In this document: positions 49,385-58,341 of the stretch, piece after piece
Layout: each line of letters opens with the position of its first letter
How positions within the stretch are numbered: position 1 is the stretch's first letter
Source: Ardenticatenaceae bacterium
Lineage (GTDB): Bacteria; Chloroflexota; Anaerolineae; Promineifilales; Promineifilaceae
Reading direction: 5' to 3'
Assembly: GCA_020634435.1 (NCBI GenBank)
Contig: JACKBS010000013.1
Span: forward strand, 220,117 to 284,116
DNA: 64,000 nt
The notes under the pieces: model-generated
What the model was told of the DNA's origin: nothing
Database searches by the model: none
What the model saw: only the letters and a program-made list of their open reading frames with translations
Program-made: the position numbers and the translations under genes

Positions 49385-49425
49385 AATACCGATTACCGCA
49401 ACCGTTCACCGATAACTGTTTACCG
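49385..49425. repeat. Iterated accgattacc repeat
   Basis: The words accgattaccgcaaccgttcaccg followed by gataactgtttaccgg are one-sided copies of the ggtaatcg family, between thiolase and tupB. The hairpin is weak. Confidence 0.5.
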
Positions 49426-49426
49426 G

Positions 49427-50569
49427 TCAAATACTGAACAGATGCGTCAGCACCGTGGCCGCTGCACCGCCAACGCTTTGCAGCAGGCCAATGTGGGCAT
49501 TTTGCACCTGGTTTGGCCCCGCCTGCCCGGTGAGCTGCTGCACAATTTCGGCCGTCTGGTACAGCGCCGTGGCCCCGATGGGATGGCCGCGCGCCTTCAA
49601 ACCACCCAATGTGGCGATGGGCAAACGGCCGTTCAACCCAATCTCCCCCTCTGCCGCCAGCCGCCAGCCATGGCCGGGTGCGGCAAAACCCGCCGCCTCC
49701 AGCAGCAAACAGGCCATGATGCTGAACGCATCGTGCACTTCGTATAGACTCACGTCCTGAGCGGTGATGTTGGCCCGGTGGAATGCTTTTTGCGCTGATA
49801 GCTGCGCCGCTTCCAGCGCCAGCGGACTGCGGCGGTCGGCCATGCGGAAGCGGTCGGTGGCTACGCTGGAGGCCAGAATTTGCACGGGCGTGTTGGTGTA
49901 GGCACGGGCCGATTGGCTGGGAGCCAGCACCACCGCCGCCGCGCCATCGCAAATGGGGGAGCAGTCCAGCAGCCGAATTGGCGGCACGATCAAGCGCGAC
50001 TCGCGTACGTCCTGTGCCGAAATGGGTTTGTGGAATAGAGCATTGGGATTGGTTAGCGCGTTTTGGTGGGCATTGACGGCAAAATTGGCCAGCCCATCTT
50101 CGGGCATGCCGTGCTGGGTCATGTACAGCTGCATCAACTCCGCGTTTTTGCTGATCAGTGTGGCTCCGGCGGCAACTTCTTGTCTGGCATCGAGCGCTTT
50201 GGCCAGGGCCGGTGTGGCCGCCCCCTGGCTCATCTTTTCTGCACCCACGGCTACGGCTAGCTCGGCTTCGCCGCTGGCGACGGCCAGGTAGGCCATGCGC
50301 AGAGCGGCGGCTCCGGTGGCTGTGGCCGCCCGCACTTGCAGCGCCTCCACGCCAAACAAACCGGCCTCATCAGCAATGAGCGCGGCCAGGTGCTTCTGGT
50401 TTTGCAGCTCGTCGCTGAGCATGTTCCCGGCAAAGAGCGCGTCTACCCGATCCACACCGGCGTGCGACATGGCTAGGTGAACGGCCGTTGCGCCCAATTC
50501 ACACAAACTCTGCGCAGAAACCTTCTGTACGGGCAGTTGCCCAATGCCGACGATGCTGACCTGTCTCAT
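49427..50569 (-). CDS. Thiolase-superfamily protein lacking the catalytic Cys
   Basis: The 380-residue protein has the SCP2-type thiolase layout: VSIVGIGQLPVQK, an N-half, YEVHDAFSIM with the usual His, and GGLKARGHPIGATALYQ near the C-terminus. At the nucleophile the segment reads QVRAATATGAAALR, whereas active enzymes have ACASG. The codon is ACA, so Thr83 replaces Cys. It probably is not a thiolase in the usual sense. It may be a scaffold, an acyl-CoA binding protein or a partner subunit, as in some DUF35-associated thiolases. No DUF35 gene is adjacent. It follows the CoA-transferase gene on the same strand. Confidence 0.85.
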   Translation of the reverse strand: MRQVSIVGIGQLPVQKVSAQSLCELGATAVHLAMSHAGVDRVDALFAGNMLSDELQNQKHLAALIADEAGLFGVEALQVRAATATGAAALRMAYLAVASGEAELAVAVGAEKMSQGAATPALAKALDARQEVAAGATLISKNAELMQLYMTQHGMPEDGLANFAVNAHQNALTNPNALFHKPISAQDVRESRLIVPPIRLLDCSPICDGAAAVVLAPSQSARAYTNTPVQILASSVATDRFRMADRRSPLALEAAQLSAQKAFHRANITAQDVSLYEVHDAFSIMACLLLEAAGFAAPGHGWRLAAEGEIGLNGRLPIATLGGLKARGHPIGATALYQTAEIVQQLTGQAGPNQVQNAHIGLLQSVGGAAATVLTHLFSI

Positions 50570-50579
50570 AAAATTAAGA

Positions 50580-50637
50580 AGTAATTGGGTAATTGAGTAA
50601 TTAGGCAATTGACATAATTACTCAATTACTCAATTAC
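50580..50637. repeat. Inverted gtaattgggtaattgag repeat
   Basis: The words gtaattgggtaattgagtaa are followed by inverse attactcaattactcaattac. The stop codon of the CoA-transferase gene (50634-50636) is inside. Confidence 0.7.
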
Positions 50638-51851
50638 AAAACTCCTTCAGATTGTAACTGTTCAATTGCCTCTTCATCATACCCCAGCAGCGATTGCAAA
50701 AGTTCGGCGGTGTGCTGGCCGAGGGTGGGTGGGGCATATCGCACGCTGGTGGGGGTGGTGGGGATTTTGAGCGGCGAGTTGACCAGCGGCACGCTGCCAG
50801 CGGTGGGATGCGGCACATCGAGTCGGGTCTGCCGTGCTTTCACCTGCGGATGGTCAAACACCTGCGCCATGTTGTTGATGGGTGCCGAGGGGATGCCGAC
50901 CTCGTCGCAGAGAGCCATCCAGTCGGCGGCCGTGCGGGTGGCAAATAGGTCGTTGAGCATGGCAACAACGGTGTCACGGTTCGCCAGGCGAGCCGAGTTG
51001 GTGGCAAAACGTTCATCGGTGATCCATTCAGGATGGGATACGGCCGTACAAAACTTGCCCCACTGATGATCGTTGCCGCAGGCAAAAGCAAACTGCTGGT
51101 CCCGCGCCTGGAACTCCTGGTAGGGCACGATGTTGGGATGCCCATTGCCAAAGCGACCCGGCAGCTCGCCAGAAACCAGGTAATTGCTGGCCACGTAAGA
51201 CATCAATGCCACCTGCGAATCCAGCAGGGCCATGTCGATGCGTTGCCCTTCCCCCGTGCGTTCGCGGGCAAACAGGGCGGCGAGAATCGCATTGCAGGCA
51301 AAAATGCCCGTTGCCAAATCGGCAATGGCAATGCCCGCGCGGGTCATTGGGCCATCGGCGGGGCCGGTCACGCTCATGAAGCCGCCCATCGCCTGCACCA
51401 TGAAGTCGTAGCCCGCCTGGTCTTTGTACGGGCCGTCGCTGCCGTAGCCGGTGATGGTGCAGTAGATGAGGCCGGGGCGCAATTGCTGGAGCGTCTCGTA
51501 ATCTAGCCCCCAGCGGGCCAGCGTGCCGGTACGAAAATTGTCTACCAACACATCCCCTTCACGAATCAAGCTTTTGAGGATTTCCAGCCCCTTGGCCGAT
51601 TTGAGATTCAGCGTGAGGCTGCGCTTGTTGCGGTTGGCGGATAGGAAGTAGGCGGCTTCGCCGCGCTCGCCGTCCGGCGCGTCGGTGAAGGGTGGCCCCC
51701 AGTGGCGCGTGTCGTCGCCGCTGCCCGGCGCTTCAATTTTGATGACGTCGGCGCCCAGGTCGCCCAGCATTTGGGTGCAGTAAGGGCCTGCCAACACGCG
51801 GGTGAGATCGATAATGCGAATGCCGTCTAGCAGGCCGGGTTTGTGGGTCAT
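50634..51851 (-). CDS. Class III CoA-transferase (CaiB/BaiF family)
   Basis: The 405-residue enzyme starts LLDGIRIIDLTRVLAGPYCT after MTHKPG. It has DLGADVIKIEAPGSGDDTRH, DNFRTGTLARWGLDYETL and ITGYGSDGPYKDQAGYDFMV with the nucleophile Asp149. GEGQRIDMALLDSQVALM and a C-terminal TLGQHTAELLQSLLG follow. Family members move CoA between carboxylic acids. The donor and acceptor are unknown. It may share a pathway with the thiolase-like gene downstream. It is divergent from the Mo-hydroxylase FAD subunit gene. Confidence 0.92.
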   Translation of the reverse strand: MTHKPGLLDGIRIIDLTRVLAGPYCTQMLGDLGADVIKIEAPGSGDDTRHWGPPFTDAPDGERGEAAYFLSANRNKRSLTLNLKSAKGLEILKSLIREGDVLVDNFRTGTLARWGLDYETLQQLRPGLIYCTITGYGSDGPYKDQAGYDFMVQAMGGFMSVTGPADGPMTRAGIAIADLATGIFACNAILAALFARERTGEGQRIDMALLDSQVALMSYVASNYLVSGELPGRFGNGHPNIVPYQEFQARDQQFAFACGNDHQWGKFCTAVSHPEWITDERFATNSARLANRDTVVAMLNDLFATRTAADWMALCDEVGIPSAPINNMAQVFDHPQVKARQTRLDVPHPTAGSVPLVNSPLKIPTTPTSVRYAPPTLGQHTAELLQSLLGYDEEAIEQLQSEGVL

Positions 51852-51864
51852 AGTGTTTTCTCCG

Positions 51865-51932
51865 TGGTCGGTGATCGGTTATCGGTAATCGGTGAACAAT
51901 CTGCTTACGGATTACCGTTTACCGATTACTGG
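51865..51932. repeat. Iterated ggtaatcgg repeat in the divergent region
   Basis: The words ggtcggtgatcggttatcgg and inverse attaccgtttaccgattact lie between the divergent CoA-transferase and FAD-subunit genes. Here the element is at 5' ends rather than 3' ends. Confidence 0.65.
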
Positions 51933-52066
51933 TAAGTTTGACAAGATACGGCCGTTCCATGATAATATTTTTCCCTCCCAACACTGTGCGTAATCAGGGT
52001 TTATCGACCGTATGGTAGATGATAAAAAGCCCGTCAATTTTACGCAAGCAGATAAGGATTTCTCAC

Positions 52067-52942
52067 ATGAAACCAGCTCCTTTTGAATATGTAGCTCCCG
52101 AATCGTTGGACGGTGCGCTGGCGGCGATGCAGCAGCACGGTTTTGATGCCAAGCCGCTGGCGGGTGGCCAAAGTTTGGTGCCGGTCATGAATTTTCGCCT
52201 GGCTCAGCCTGGAGTGCTGATCGACCTCAACGGCGTGCCGGGGTTGGATGGTCTATGGCAGGCCAATGATGAAGCGCTCCATTTTGGCAGCATGGTGCGC
52301 CAGAGCCGCCTGGAGCGCGATCCGCTGGTGGCCGAGCACCAGCCGCTGTTGGCGGAAGTGATGCCCTTTATTGCTCATCCCCAGATTCGCAACCGGGGCA
52401 CGTTTGGTGGCAGTCTGGCCCATGCGGACCCCGCGGCTGAATTGCCGGTGATTTGTGTGGCGCTGAACGGCCGTCTCAAGCTGCAATCAGTGGCGGGCAC
52501 ACGGTGGCTGTCTGCGCGTGATTTTTACATCGGTCTGTTTGCCACCGACATCGGCGACGAGGAGCTGTTGGTGGAAATTGCGCTGCCGCCGTTGCCTGCC
52601 CGCACGGGCACGGCCTTCACCGAGATGTCGCGGCGGCATGGCGATTATGCCCTGGCAGGTGTGGCCGCTGTGGTGACGGTAGACGCCAGCGGGATATGCA
52701 CCGCGGCCCGGCTTGTCTACTTGAATGCGGGCGAGGTGCCGATGGTGGCCGAAGAAGCTGCGAGCCTGTTGGTAGGGCAACGGCCGTCTGAGGAACTGTG
52801 GTTGGAAACGGCCGTAGCTGCCAGCCAAAACGAAATCGATCCCCGCGGCGACATCCATGCCACTGCCGAATACAAACGCCACCTGGCCAAAGTCCTCACC
52901 GTCCGCGCCCTCAAGCAGGCGTTTGCGCGAGCAGGAAGTTGA
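52067..52942 (+). CDS. Molybdenum hydroxylase FAD-binding subunit (CoxM/XdhB type)
   Basis: The 291-residue protein starts MKPAPFEYVAPESLDGALAA. It has the FAD loops AGGQSLVPVMNFRLAQP and RNRGTFGGSLAHADPAAELP, hallmarks of the medium subunit. The subunit passes electrons from the 2Fe-2S subunit to an acceptor. ATG 52067 has AAGGA upstream; an open extension of 16 codons has no similarity. The 2Fe-2S gene follows after a REP-type element. The molybdopterin subunit lies 10 kb downstream (63466), past the FdrA and YlbE genes. Confidence 0.92.
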   Translation: MKPAPFEYVAPESLDGALAAMQQHGFDAKPLAGGQSLVPVMNFRLAQPGVLIDLNGVPGLDGLWQANDEALHFGSMVRQSRLERDPLVAEHQPLLAEVMPFIAHPQIRNRGTFGGSLAHADPAAELPVICVALNGRLKLQSVAGTRWLSARDFYIGLFATDIGDEELLVEIALPPLPARTGTAFTEMSRRHGDYALAGVAAVVTVDASGICTAARLVYLNAGEVPMVAEEAASLLVGQRPSEELWLETAVAASQNEIDPRGDIHATAEYKRHLAKVLTVRALKQAFARAGS

Positions 52943-53023
52943 GTCACTTTATTTAGAAGATCAAAGATTTCGCAGAAGGAAAAGATTTACCAATCTTGCA
53001 GATTTCAACCTTACCATAGAAGG

Positions 53024-53092
53024 TGTCATACCCGCGAAGGCGGGTATCCATCTTGCTGACCAGAGTGGATTCCCGCCTTCGCGGGAATGACA
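53024..53092. repeat. Paired REP-type element (copy 2)
   Basis: The arms tgtcatacccgcgaaggcgg and the inverse around tggattcccgccttcgcggg match copy 1 (28026-28093) closely, with a different centre. It sits between the FAD and 2Fe-2S subunit genes. A degenerate agatttcgcagaagg run lies just upstream. Confidence 0.85.
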
Positions 53093-53166
53093 ATCAAAAA
53101 GTTGTGAGGATGAAACAATCTGCGAAACCTGTTGATAATAATCCTGAAAACAACGGATCATAAAAA

Positions 53167-53640
53167 ATGAATATTTCTTTGTCCATCAACGGGAAAATGT
53201 ACGAAAAAGAAGTTGAGCCGCGGATGTTGTTGAGTGATTTTTTGCGGCATGAATTGGGGCTTACAGGCACACATGTGGGCTGTGAGCAGGGGGTGTGCGG
53301 CGCGTGCACTATTTTGTTCGATGGCGAACCGGTGCGTTCCTGCCTGATGTTTGCGGTGCAGGCGCGTGGGCACGAGCTGACCACTGTGGAAGGATTGGCC
53401 GAGAGCCAGGCCGATCTGCACCCTATCCAGCAGGCGTTTTGGGAGGCCCACGGCTTGCAGTGCGGCTTCTGCACTCCTGGCTTCCTCATGACGCTGGTTC
53501 CATTTGTCGAAGCGCATCCTAACCCGACCGAGGCCGAAATTCGTGAGGCGATTTCGGGGAATTTGTGCCGCTGCACGGGCTACCAGCACATCGTCCAGGC
53601 GGTGCAAATTGCGGCGCAAAAAGTGCACGGTGGGGCGTGA
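53167..53640 (+). CDS. Molybdenum hydroxylase 2Fe-2S subunit (CoxS/XdhC type)
   Basis: The 157-residue protein has two 2Fe-2S sites. The first is plant-type with Cys39, 44, 47 and 59 (VGCEQGVCGACT). The second is Cys99, 102, 134 and 136 (QCGFCTPG and NLCRCTGY). It relays electrons between the molybdenum centre and FAD. Length is normal. The stop overlaps the amidase start by GTGA. Confidence 0.95.
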   Translation: MNISLSINGKMYEKEVEPRMLLSDFLRHELGLTGTHVGCEQGVCGACTILFDGEPVRSCLMFAVQARGHELTTVEGLAESQADLHPIQQAFWEAHGLQCGFCTPGFLMTLVPFVEAHPNPTEAEIREAISGNLCRCTGYQHIVQAVQIAAQKVHGGA

Positions 53641-54944
53641 ACAAACGAATCAGCCTCGATGCTTCATTAGCGGTGATTGCCAGCGAACTGCGCAGCGGCG
53701 GCTGGCCTTTGCTGGACTATCTGGCGGCGCTAGAGCAGCGGTTTAATGAGCGTGAACCGGATGTACTGGCCTTTGTGCCGGAAGACGGCCGTTTCCAACG
53801 CCTCCACCAGCAAGCCCAAGAACTCCTCGAAAAATATCCTAACCCGGCGGAACGGCCGTTACTGTTTGGCGTCCCATTAGGTGCAAAAGACATTTTCCAG
53901 GTTGATGGTTTTACCACGCAGGCAGGCAGTCAACTGCCAACTGACATTTTGCAGGGCAGCGAAGCGCCCAGCGTGACGGCGCTGCGGCAAGCCGGGGCGC
54001 TCATTTTGGGCAAAACGGTCACTACCGAATTTGCCTACTTTGGCCCTGGCCCCACACGCAACCCGCATAACCCGGCGCACACGCCCGGCGGTAGCAGCAG
54101 CGGTTCAGCGGCGGCGGTAGGGGCAGGCATTGCGCCGCTCACCTTGGGCACGCAGACGATTGGCTCTGTCAACCGCCCGGCGGCGTTTTGTGGGGCGGTG
54201 GGTTACAAGCCCACCTACAACCGCATCGACAAATCAGGCGTGCTGCCGCTTTCTCTTTCGTTGGATCACGTCGGCTGTTTTACCAACGATGTGGCGGGCA
54301 TGGAGCTGACTGCTGGATTATTATGTCAACATTGGCAGCTGGTGGTAACTGAGAAAAAGCCGGTGCTGGGCATTCCTGAAGGGCTGTATTTGCAGCGGGC
54401 TTCGGCCGAAGGGCGCCAGCATTTTCGGCAGATGTGCCGTCGGCTGCACGACGCGGGCTTCATTGTGAAGTCGGTCGAGGCGATGCCTGATTTTGAGAAG
54501 ATTTACGAGCGGCACAACCTGATTGTGGCCGCTGAGGCGGCTCGGTTTCATGCGGATTGGTTTGCCGAGTATGCTGATCTTTACCATCCGAAAACGGCCG
54601 AATTGATCCAGCGTGGGCAAAAAGTAACTGACCATCAGCTCAAGCGGGCGGTGGCGGGGCGGGCGGCACTGCGCGAGACGCTGATGCAGCTGATGGATAA
54701 AAACGCCATTGACCTGTGGGTTTCGCCGCCAGCGCCGGGAGCTGCGCCTGCCGGACTAGACAGCACGGGTGATCCGGTGATGAATTTGCCCTGGACCCAT
54801 GCGGGTTTGCCCACGCTGTCGCTGCCTGCCGGGAAAAACAAGGCAGGCTTGCCGCTTGGTTTGCAGCTGATCGGCCGCTGGTTTGGCGACGAGGCATTGC
54901 TGAGTTTTGCCTGCCAGATTGAACCAATTTTGATCACGGGTTGA
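53637..54944 (+). CDS. Amidase signature family hydrolase
   Basis: The 435-residue enzyme starts at GTG 53637 (NKRISLDASL), overlapping the 2Fe-2S gene stop. The Ser-cisSer-Lys triad is visible: Lys84 in GVPLGAKDIF, the GGSSSGSAAAVGAG stretch at about 151, and the nucleophile Ser177 in TQTIGSVNRPAAFCG. Its overlap with a hydroxylase subunit suggests it splits an amide formed in the same pathway. It may also be an allophanate hydrolase relative, but no substrate can be named. Confidence 0.9.
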   Translation: MNKRISLDASLAVIASELRSGGWPLLDYLAALEQRFNEREPDVLAFVPEDGRFQRLHQQAQELLEKYPNPAERPLLFGVPLGAKDIFQVDGFTTQAGSQLPTDILQGSEAPSVTALRQAGALILGKTVTTEFAYFGPGPTRNPHNPAHTPGGSSSGSAAAVGAGIAPLTLGTQTIGSVNRPAAFCGAVGYKPTYNRIDKSGVLPLSLSLDHVGCFTNDVAGMELTAGLLCQHWQLVVTEKKPVLGIPEGLYLQRASAEGRQHFRQMCRRLHDAGFIVKSVEAMPDFEKIYERHNLIVAAEAARFHADWFAEYADLYHPKTAELIQRGQKVTDHQLKRAVAGRAALRETLMQLMDKNAIDLWVSPPAPGAAPAGLDSTGDPVMNLPWTHAGLPTLSLPAGKNKAGLPLGLQLIGRWFGDEALLSFACQIEPILITG

Positions 54945-54950
54945 TGCGGA

Positions 54951-55730
54951 TTGCCACGAAAATTTCTGGCTCTTTTATTCATGATTTTATTGGTGGGATG
55001 CGGGGCGGCAGATCTGGCAACGGCCGTTCCCTCGCCCACAGTAACGTTACCACTACCCACGATGACGTCACTACCGACCGACACCCCAGTTCCAACACCT
55101 GCTTGTGCGCCACGCACGGAAAATCCGCTGCGCTACCTGGCCCTGGGCGATTCCTACACCATCGGCGAAAGTGTGGCCGAGGCGGAGCGCTGGCCTGTGC
55201 TGCTGGTGGATGTTTTGCGTGAGAAGGGCGTCAGCATCGCCGATGCGGAAATTATCGCCAAGACCGGTTGGACGACTGACGAATTGGCAGAAGCGATTGT
55301 CGCCGCTGATCCGGCTGGGCCGTATGACTTGGTATCCCTGCTGATCGGGGTGAATAACCAGTATCGCGGGCGCAGTGAAGAAGAGTACCGGGAGCAGTTT
55401 GTGGATTTGTTGACAACGGCCGTTGCCCTGGCCAATAACGATCCTCAGCGCGTCTTTGTTGTCTCCATTCCCGACTGGGGCGTGACGCCGTTTGGCCAGA
55501 GCCGCGATTTTCGCGGTGTTAGCGAAGCCATTGATACGTTTAACGCCATCAATCGCGAAGAAACCACCCAACGTGGCATCGCCTATATTGACATAACGCC
55601 AATCTCGCGCCAGGTGCCCGATGATCCCACGTTGGTTGCTGGCGATGGACTGCATCCATCCGGCGCGATGTATGCGCTGTGGGTAGCCGAGATGCAGCCA
55701 ACGGTATGTGATCTGCTTTCAAATCAATAA
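54951..55730 (+). CDS. SGNH/GDSL hydrolase-type lipoprotein
   Basis: The 259-residue protein starts at TTG 54951 (MPRKFLALLFMILLVGCG), with a lipobox ending at Cys17. After a Thr/Pro linker the SGNH hydrolase begins at about residue 62: YLALGDSYTIGESV with the Ser nucleophile, SLLIGVNNQYRG and the C-terminal GDGLHPSGAMYAL with the Asp-His pair. It is a secreted esterase or acyl-hydrolase. It follows the amidase by six bases. Confidence 0.88.
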   Translation: MPRKFLALLFMILLVGCGAADLATAVPSPTVTLPLPTMTSLPTDTPVPTPACAPRTENPLRYLALGDSYTIGESVAEAERWPVLLVDVLREKGVSIADAEIIAKTGWTTDELAEAIVAADPAGPYDLVSLLIGVNNQYRGRSEEEYREQFVDLLTTAVALANNDPQRVFVVSIPDWGVTPFGQSRDFRGVSEAIDTFNAINREETTQRGIAYIDITPISRQVPDDPTLVAGDGLHPSGAMYALWVAEMQPTVCDLLSNQ

Positions 55731-55781
55731 ATTGCCAAGATGCCACAGCTTTGGCGTCTCGAGCGCTGAACAAAAGGAATT

Positions 55782-56495
55782 ATGTTAACTCCACAAGATT
55801 TTTTTGCTTTTCAAGATGAATTCACCGCCTCGCTTTTCGCAGGCTGCACTTATGTGTGGGAAGCGATTCCCAAAATCAAAGAGCATGTTGCTCGCCTGGT
55901 GGGCAATCAGCAGACGATTTTGGGCACGGTGATGCCCGGCTCGTATTTGTCTGACCGGCCCATTTTTATTGGTGAAGGGGCGGTGATTGAGCCATGTGTC
56001 TACATCGAAGGCCCGGCTTACATTGCGCCGGGGGCGACGGTGCGGCACGGCGCATTTATCCGCGACAACGTGATTTTGCTGCCGGGGGCGATTTTGGGGC
56101 ACGCCAGCGAGGCCAAAAATGCCCTCTTTTTGCCCAACGCCCACGCGCCGCACTTTAGCTACGTGGGCGATTCTATTTTGGGCCACCGGGTAAACCTGGG
56201 GGCGGGCACCAAGCTGAGCAACCTGGGTATTTTGAGCGACAAGGATCCGGTGACGGGGAAACGGCCGTCTATCGAACTGACCATTGACGACCAAACTTAC
56301 GACACAGGGCTGGCCAAAATGGGGGCTATCCTGGGCGACGAGGTGCAAACGGGGTGCAACGCGGTGCTCAATCCGGGTACACTCATCGGGCCGCGCACGC
56401 TGGTTTATGCCAACCTCAGCCTGCGCAAGGGGTACCATGCGGCCGACTCGATCATCAAATTCCGCCAAAACCCCCGGCGCGTAGATCGTATTTAA
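55782..56495 (+). CDS. Hexapeptide-repeat (left-handed beta-helix) protein
   Basis: The 237-residue protein has a helical N-terminus and then a beta-helix of hexapeptide units at about residues 60-215: IGEGAVIEPCVYIEGPAYIA, GATVRHGAFIRDNVILLPGA, and LGHRVNLGAGTKLSNLGIL. It resembles the acyltransferase half of GlmU or related sugar acyltransferases, but no nucleotidyltransferase half is present. An AAAGGAATT ribosome site precedes ATG 55782. Its place between the GDSL protein and FdrA is unexplained; the substrate is unknown. Confidence 0.85.
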   Translation: MLTPQDFFAFQDEFTASLFAGCTYVWEAIPKIKEHVARLVGNQQTILGTVMPGSYLSDRPIFIGEGAVIEPCVYIEGPAYIAPGATVRHGAFIRDNVILLPGAILGHASEAKNALFLPNAHAPHFSYVGDSILGHRVNLGAGTKLSNLGILSDKDPVTGKRPSIELTIDDQTYDTGLAKMGAILGDEVQTGCNAVLNPGTLIGPRTLVYANLSLRKGYHAADSIIKFRQNPRRVDRI

Positions 56496-56499
56496 GAAT

Positions 56500-56582
56500 T
56501 TGACGCAAAGGCGCGAAGATGCAAAGAGATATAAGAAGAAAAGAATCCTTTGCACCTTTCTAAACTTTGCCCCTTTGCGTTA
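56500..56582. repeat. Imperfect inverted aacgcaaaggg repeat upstream of fdrA
   Basis: The words ttgacgcaaaggcgcgaaga and inverse actttgcccctttgcgttaa bracket an AG-rich and CT-rich centre. It lies between the hexapeptide-repeat gene and fdrA. Confidence 0.6.
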
Positions 56583-56603
56583 AAAAAATTGGGAGAGTAA
56601 CAA

Positions 56604-58277
56604 ATGACCATCATAAAAAGTGAAGTAAGGCAAGGGGCCTACTATGATTCCGTGGTGCTGATGCAGCTGCAAAAGGCGCTGGCCGAGCTGCCAGGCGTGG
56701 CCGATGCCGGGGTGGTGATGGCCACCGACGCGAACAAGGAACTGCTCGCTGCGGGCGATTTGCTGCCTGCCAACGTCAGTGCCAAGGCAGATGATTTGTT
56801 GATTGTGGTGAAAGGTGAATCGGAAACGGCCGTTGCCGAAGCCATCGCTCAGGTAGACCAACTCCTCACCCGCCGCAAAGTGGCTGGGAGCAGCGAGTAC
56901 CGCCCTCACAGCTTGGCTGCGGCCACCAAGCAGCTGCCCGAAGCCGCCTGGGTGCTCATCTCCGTGCCGGGCCGTTATGCCGCAGGCGTCGCCGGAGAGG
57001 CGTTGGACTTGGGCAAGCACGTCTTCCTTTACAGCGACAATGTGCCGCTGGCCGACGAGGTGCGCCTGAAGCAAAAAGCGCAGGGCAAAGGGCTGCTGCT
57101 CATGGGGCCAGACTGCGGCACGGCGATTGTCAACGGCGTCGGGCTGGGTTTTGCCAACCGGGTGCGGCGCGGGCGCATTGGGCTGGTGGCTGCCTCGGGC
57201 ACCGGTTTGCAGGCGGTTAGCAGTGAGATTCACAATTTGGGCAGCGGCTTGTCGCAAGCCATTGGCACTGGCGGGCGCGATTTGAAGGCCGAGGTGGGGG
57301 CAATCACTGCGCTGCAAGCCGTTGAACTGCTGGGCAAGGACCCGGCTACGCGAGTCATTGTGCTGGTTTCCAAGCCGCCGTCGCCCAAAGTGGCCACCCA
57401 ACTGTTGTTGGCGGCTCAGGCGACTGGCAAACAGATTGTGGTCAACTTCATCGGCTTCCCACCGCCGGGTCACAAAGTGGGCAACATCCATTTTGCTACC
57501 AGCCTGGTGGAAACGGCCGAATTGGCCGTCCACCTCGCCACTACCGTCGAAACTTCGCTGCTTTCGCCCATGCGCCGCACCGTGGAAGGATACGTGCGTG
57601 GGCTGTTCTCTGGTGGGACGTTGGCGTATGAGACGGTGTTGGGATTAACGGCCGTTCTCGACCAGCTCTACACCAACATCCCTATCCGCCCCGACCAAAA
57701 GCTGGACGACCTGACGCGCAGCCAGGGCCACACCATCATCGACATGGGCGAAGATGAGTTTACCCAGGGTCGCCTACACCCGATGATGGACAACGATTTG
57801 CGGCTGCGGCGGCTGCGCCAGGAAACGGCCGATCCTGAGGTTGGCTTCATTTTGCTCGATGTGGTGTTGGGCGAGGGGGCGCATCCCAACCCTGCCGCCG
57901 AGCTGCGTCCGGCCATCGCCGAGGCGGTGCAGGCAGGCAAAAAAGTCATCACTATCGTCGTGGGCACAGATGAAGATCCGCAAGATTTGAACGGGCAGAT
58001 TGAGCAGTTGGCAGCCGCTGGTGCGACGGTCTTTTCCAGCACCAACGAAGCTGTAGATTACATTTTTAACCGGCTCCCCGCTCCAGAAAGCAGTGTGCCG
58101 CCCGTTTCTCCAGCCGCTTTTGGCGGTTCGCTGGCCGCCATTAACGTGGGGTTGGAATCATTTTATGAGAGCATCAAAGGGCAGGGGGGAACGGCCGTAC
58201 AGGTCGAGTGGCGTCCTCCGGCAGGTGGCAACGAAAAGCTGATGGCCATCCTGGCAAAAATGAAGCAAAAGGATTGA
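56604..58277 (+). CDS. fdrA: FdrA family protein (oxamate carbamoyltransferase subunit-like)
   Basis: The 557-residue protein has the full length of E. coli FdrA. It contains Rossmann-type CoA-ligase-like domains: KHVFLYSDNVPLADEVRLKQ, GLLLMGPDCGTAIVNGVGLG, GLVAASGTGLQAVSSEIHNL and a second Rossmann part from about residue 385. Known biology: FdrA (AllF), YlbE (AllG) and YlbF (AllH) together form the oxamate carbamoyltransferase of allantoin breakdown in E. coli. The YlbE homologue is at 59069, with a VapBC pair between. No AllH (DUF2877) or carbamate kinase gene is visible in the window. Activity on oxamate here is inferred. Confidence 0.9.
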   Translation: MTIIKSEVRQGAYYDSVVLMQLQKALAELPGVADAGVVMATDANKELLAAGDLLPANVSAKADDLLIVVKGESETAVAEAIAQVDQLLTRRKVAGSSEYRPHSLAAATKQLPEAAWVLISVPGRYAAGVAGEALDLGKHVFLYSDNVPLADEVRLKQKAQGKGLLLMGPDCGTAIVNGVGLGFANRVRRGRIGLVAASGTGLQAVSSEIHNLGSGLSQAIGTGGRDLKAEVGAITALQAVELLGKDPATRVIVLVSKPPSPKVATQLLLAAQATGKQIVVNFIGFPPPGHKVGNIHFATSLVETAELAVHLATTVETSLLSPMRRTVEGYVRGLFSGGTLAYETVLGLTAVLDQLYTNIPIRPDQKLDDLTRSQGHTIIDMGEDEFTQGRLHPMMDNDLRLRRLRQETADPEVGFILLDVVLGEGAHPNPAAELRPAIAEAVQAGKKVITIVVGTDEDPQDLNGQIEQLAAAGATVFSSTNEAVDYIFNRLPAPESSVPPVSPAAFGGSLAAINVGLESFYESIKGQGGTAVQVEWRPPAGGNEKLMAILAKMKQKD

Positions 58278-58341
58278 CCGGGTTCCAAAATGATTGCATA
58301 ATGGTTCCAAATAGAAATCCTTTTCGTTTTGGAGATTATTT

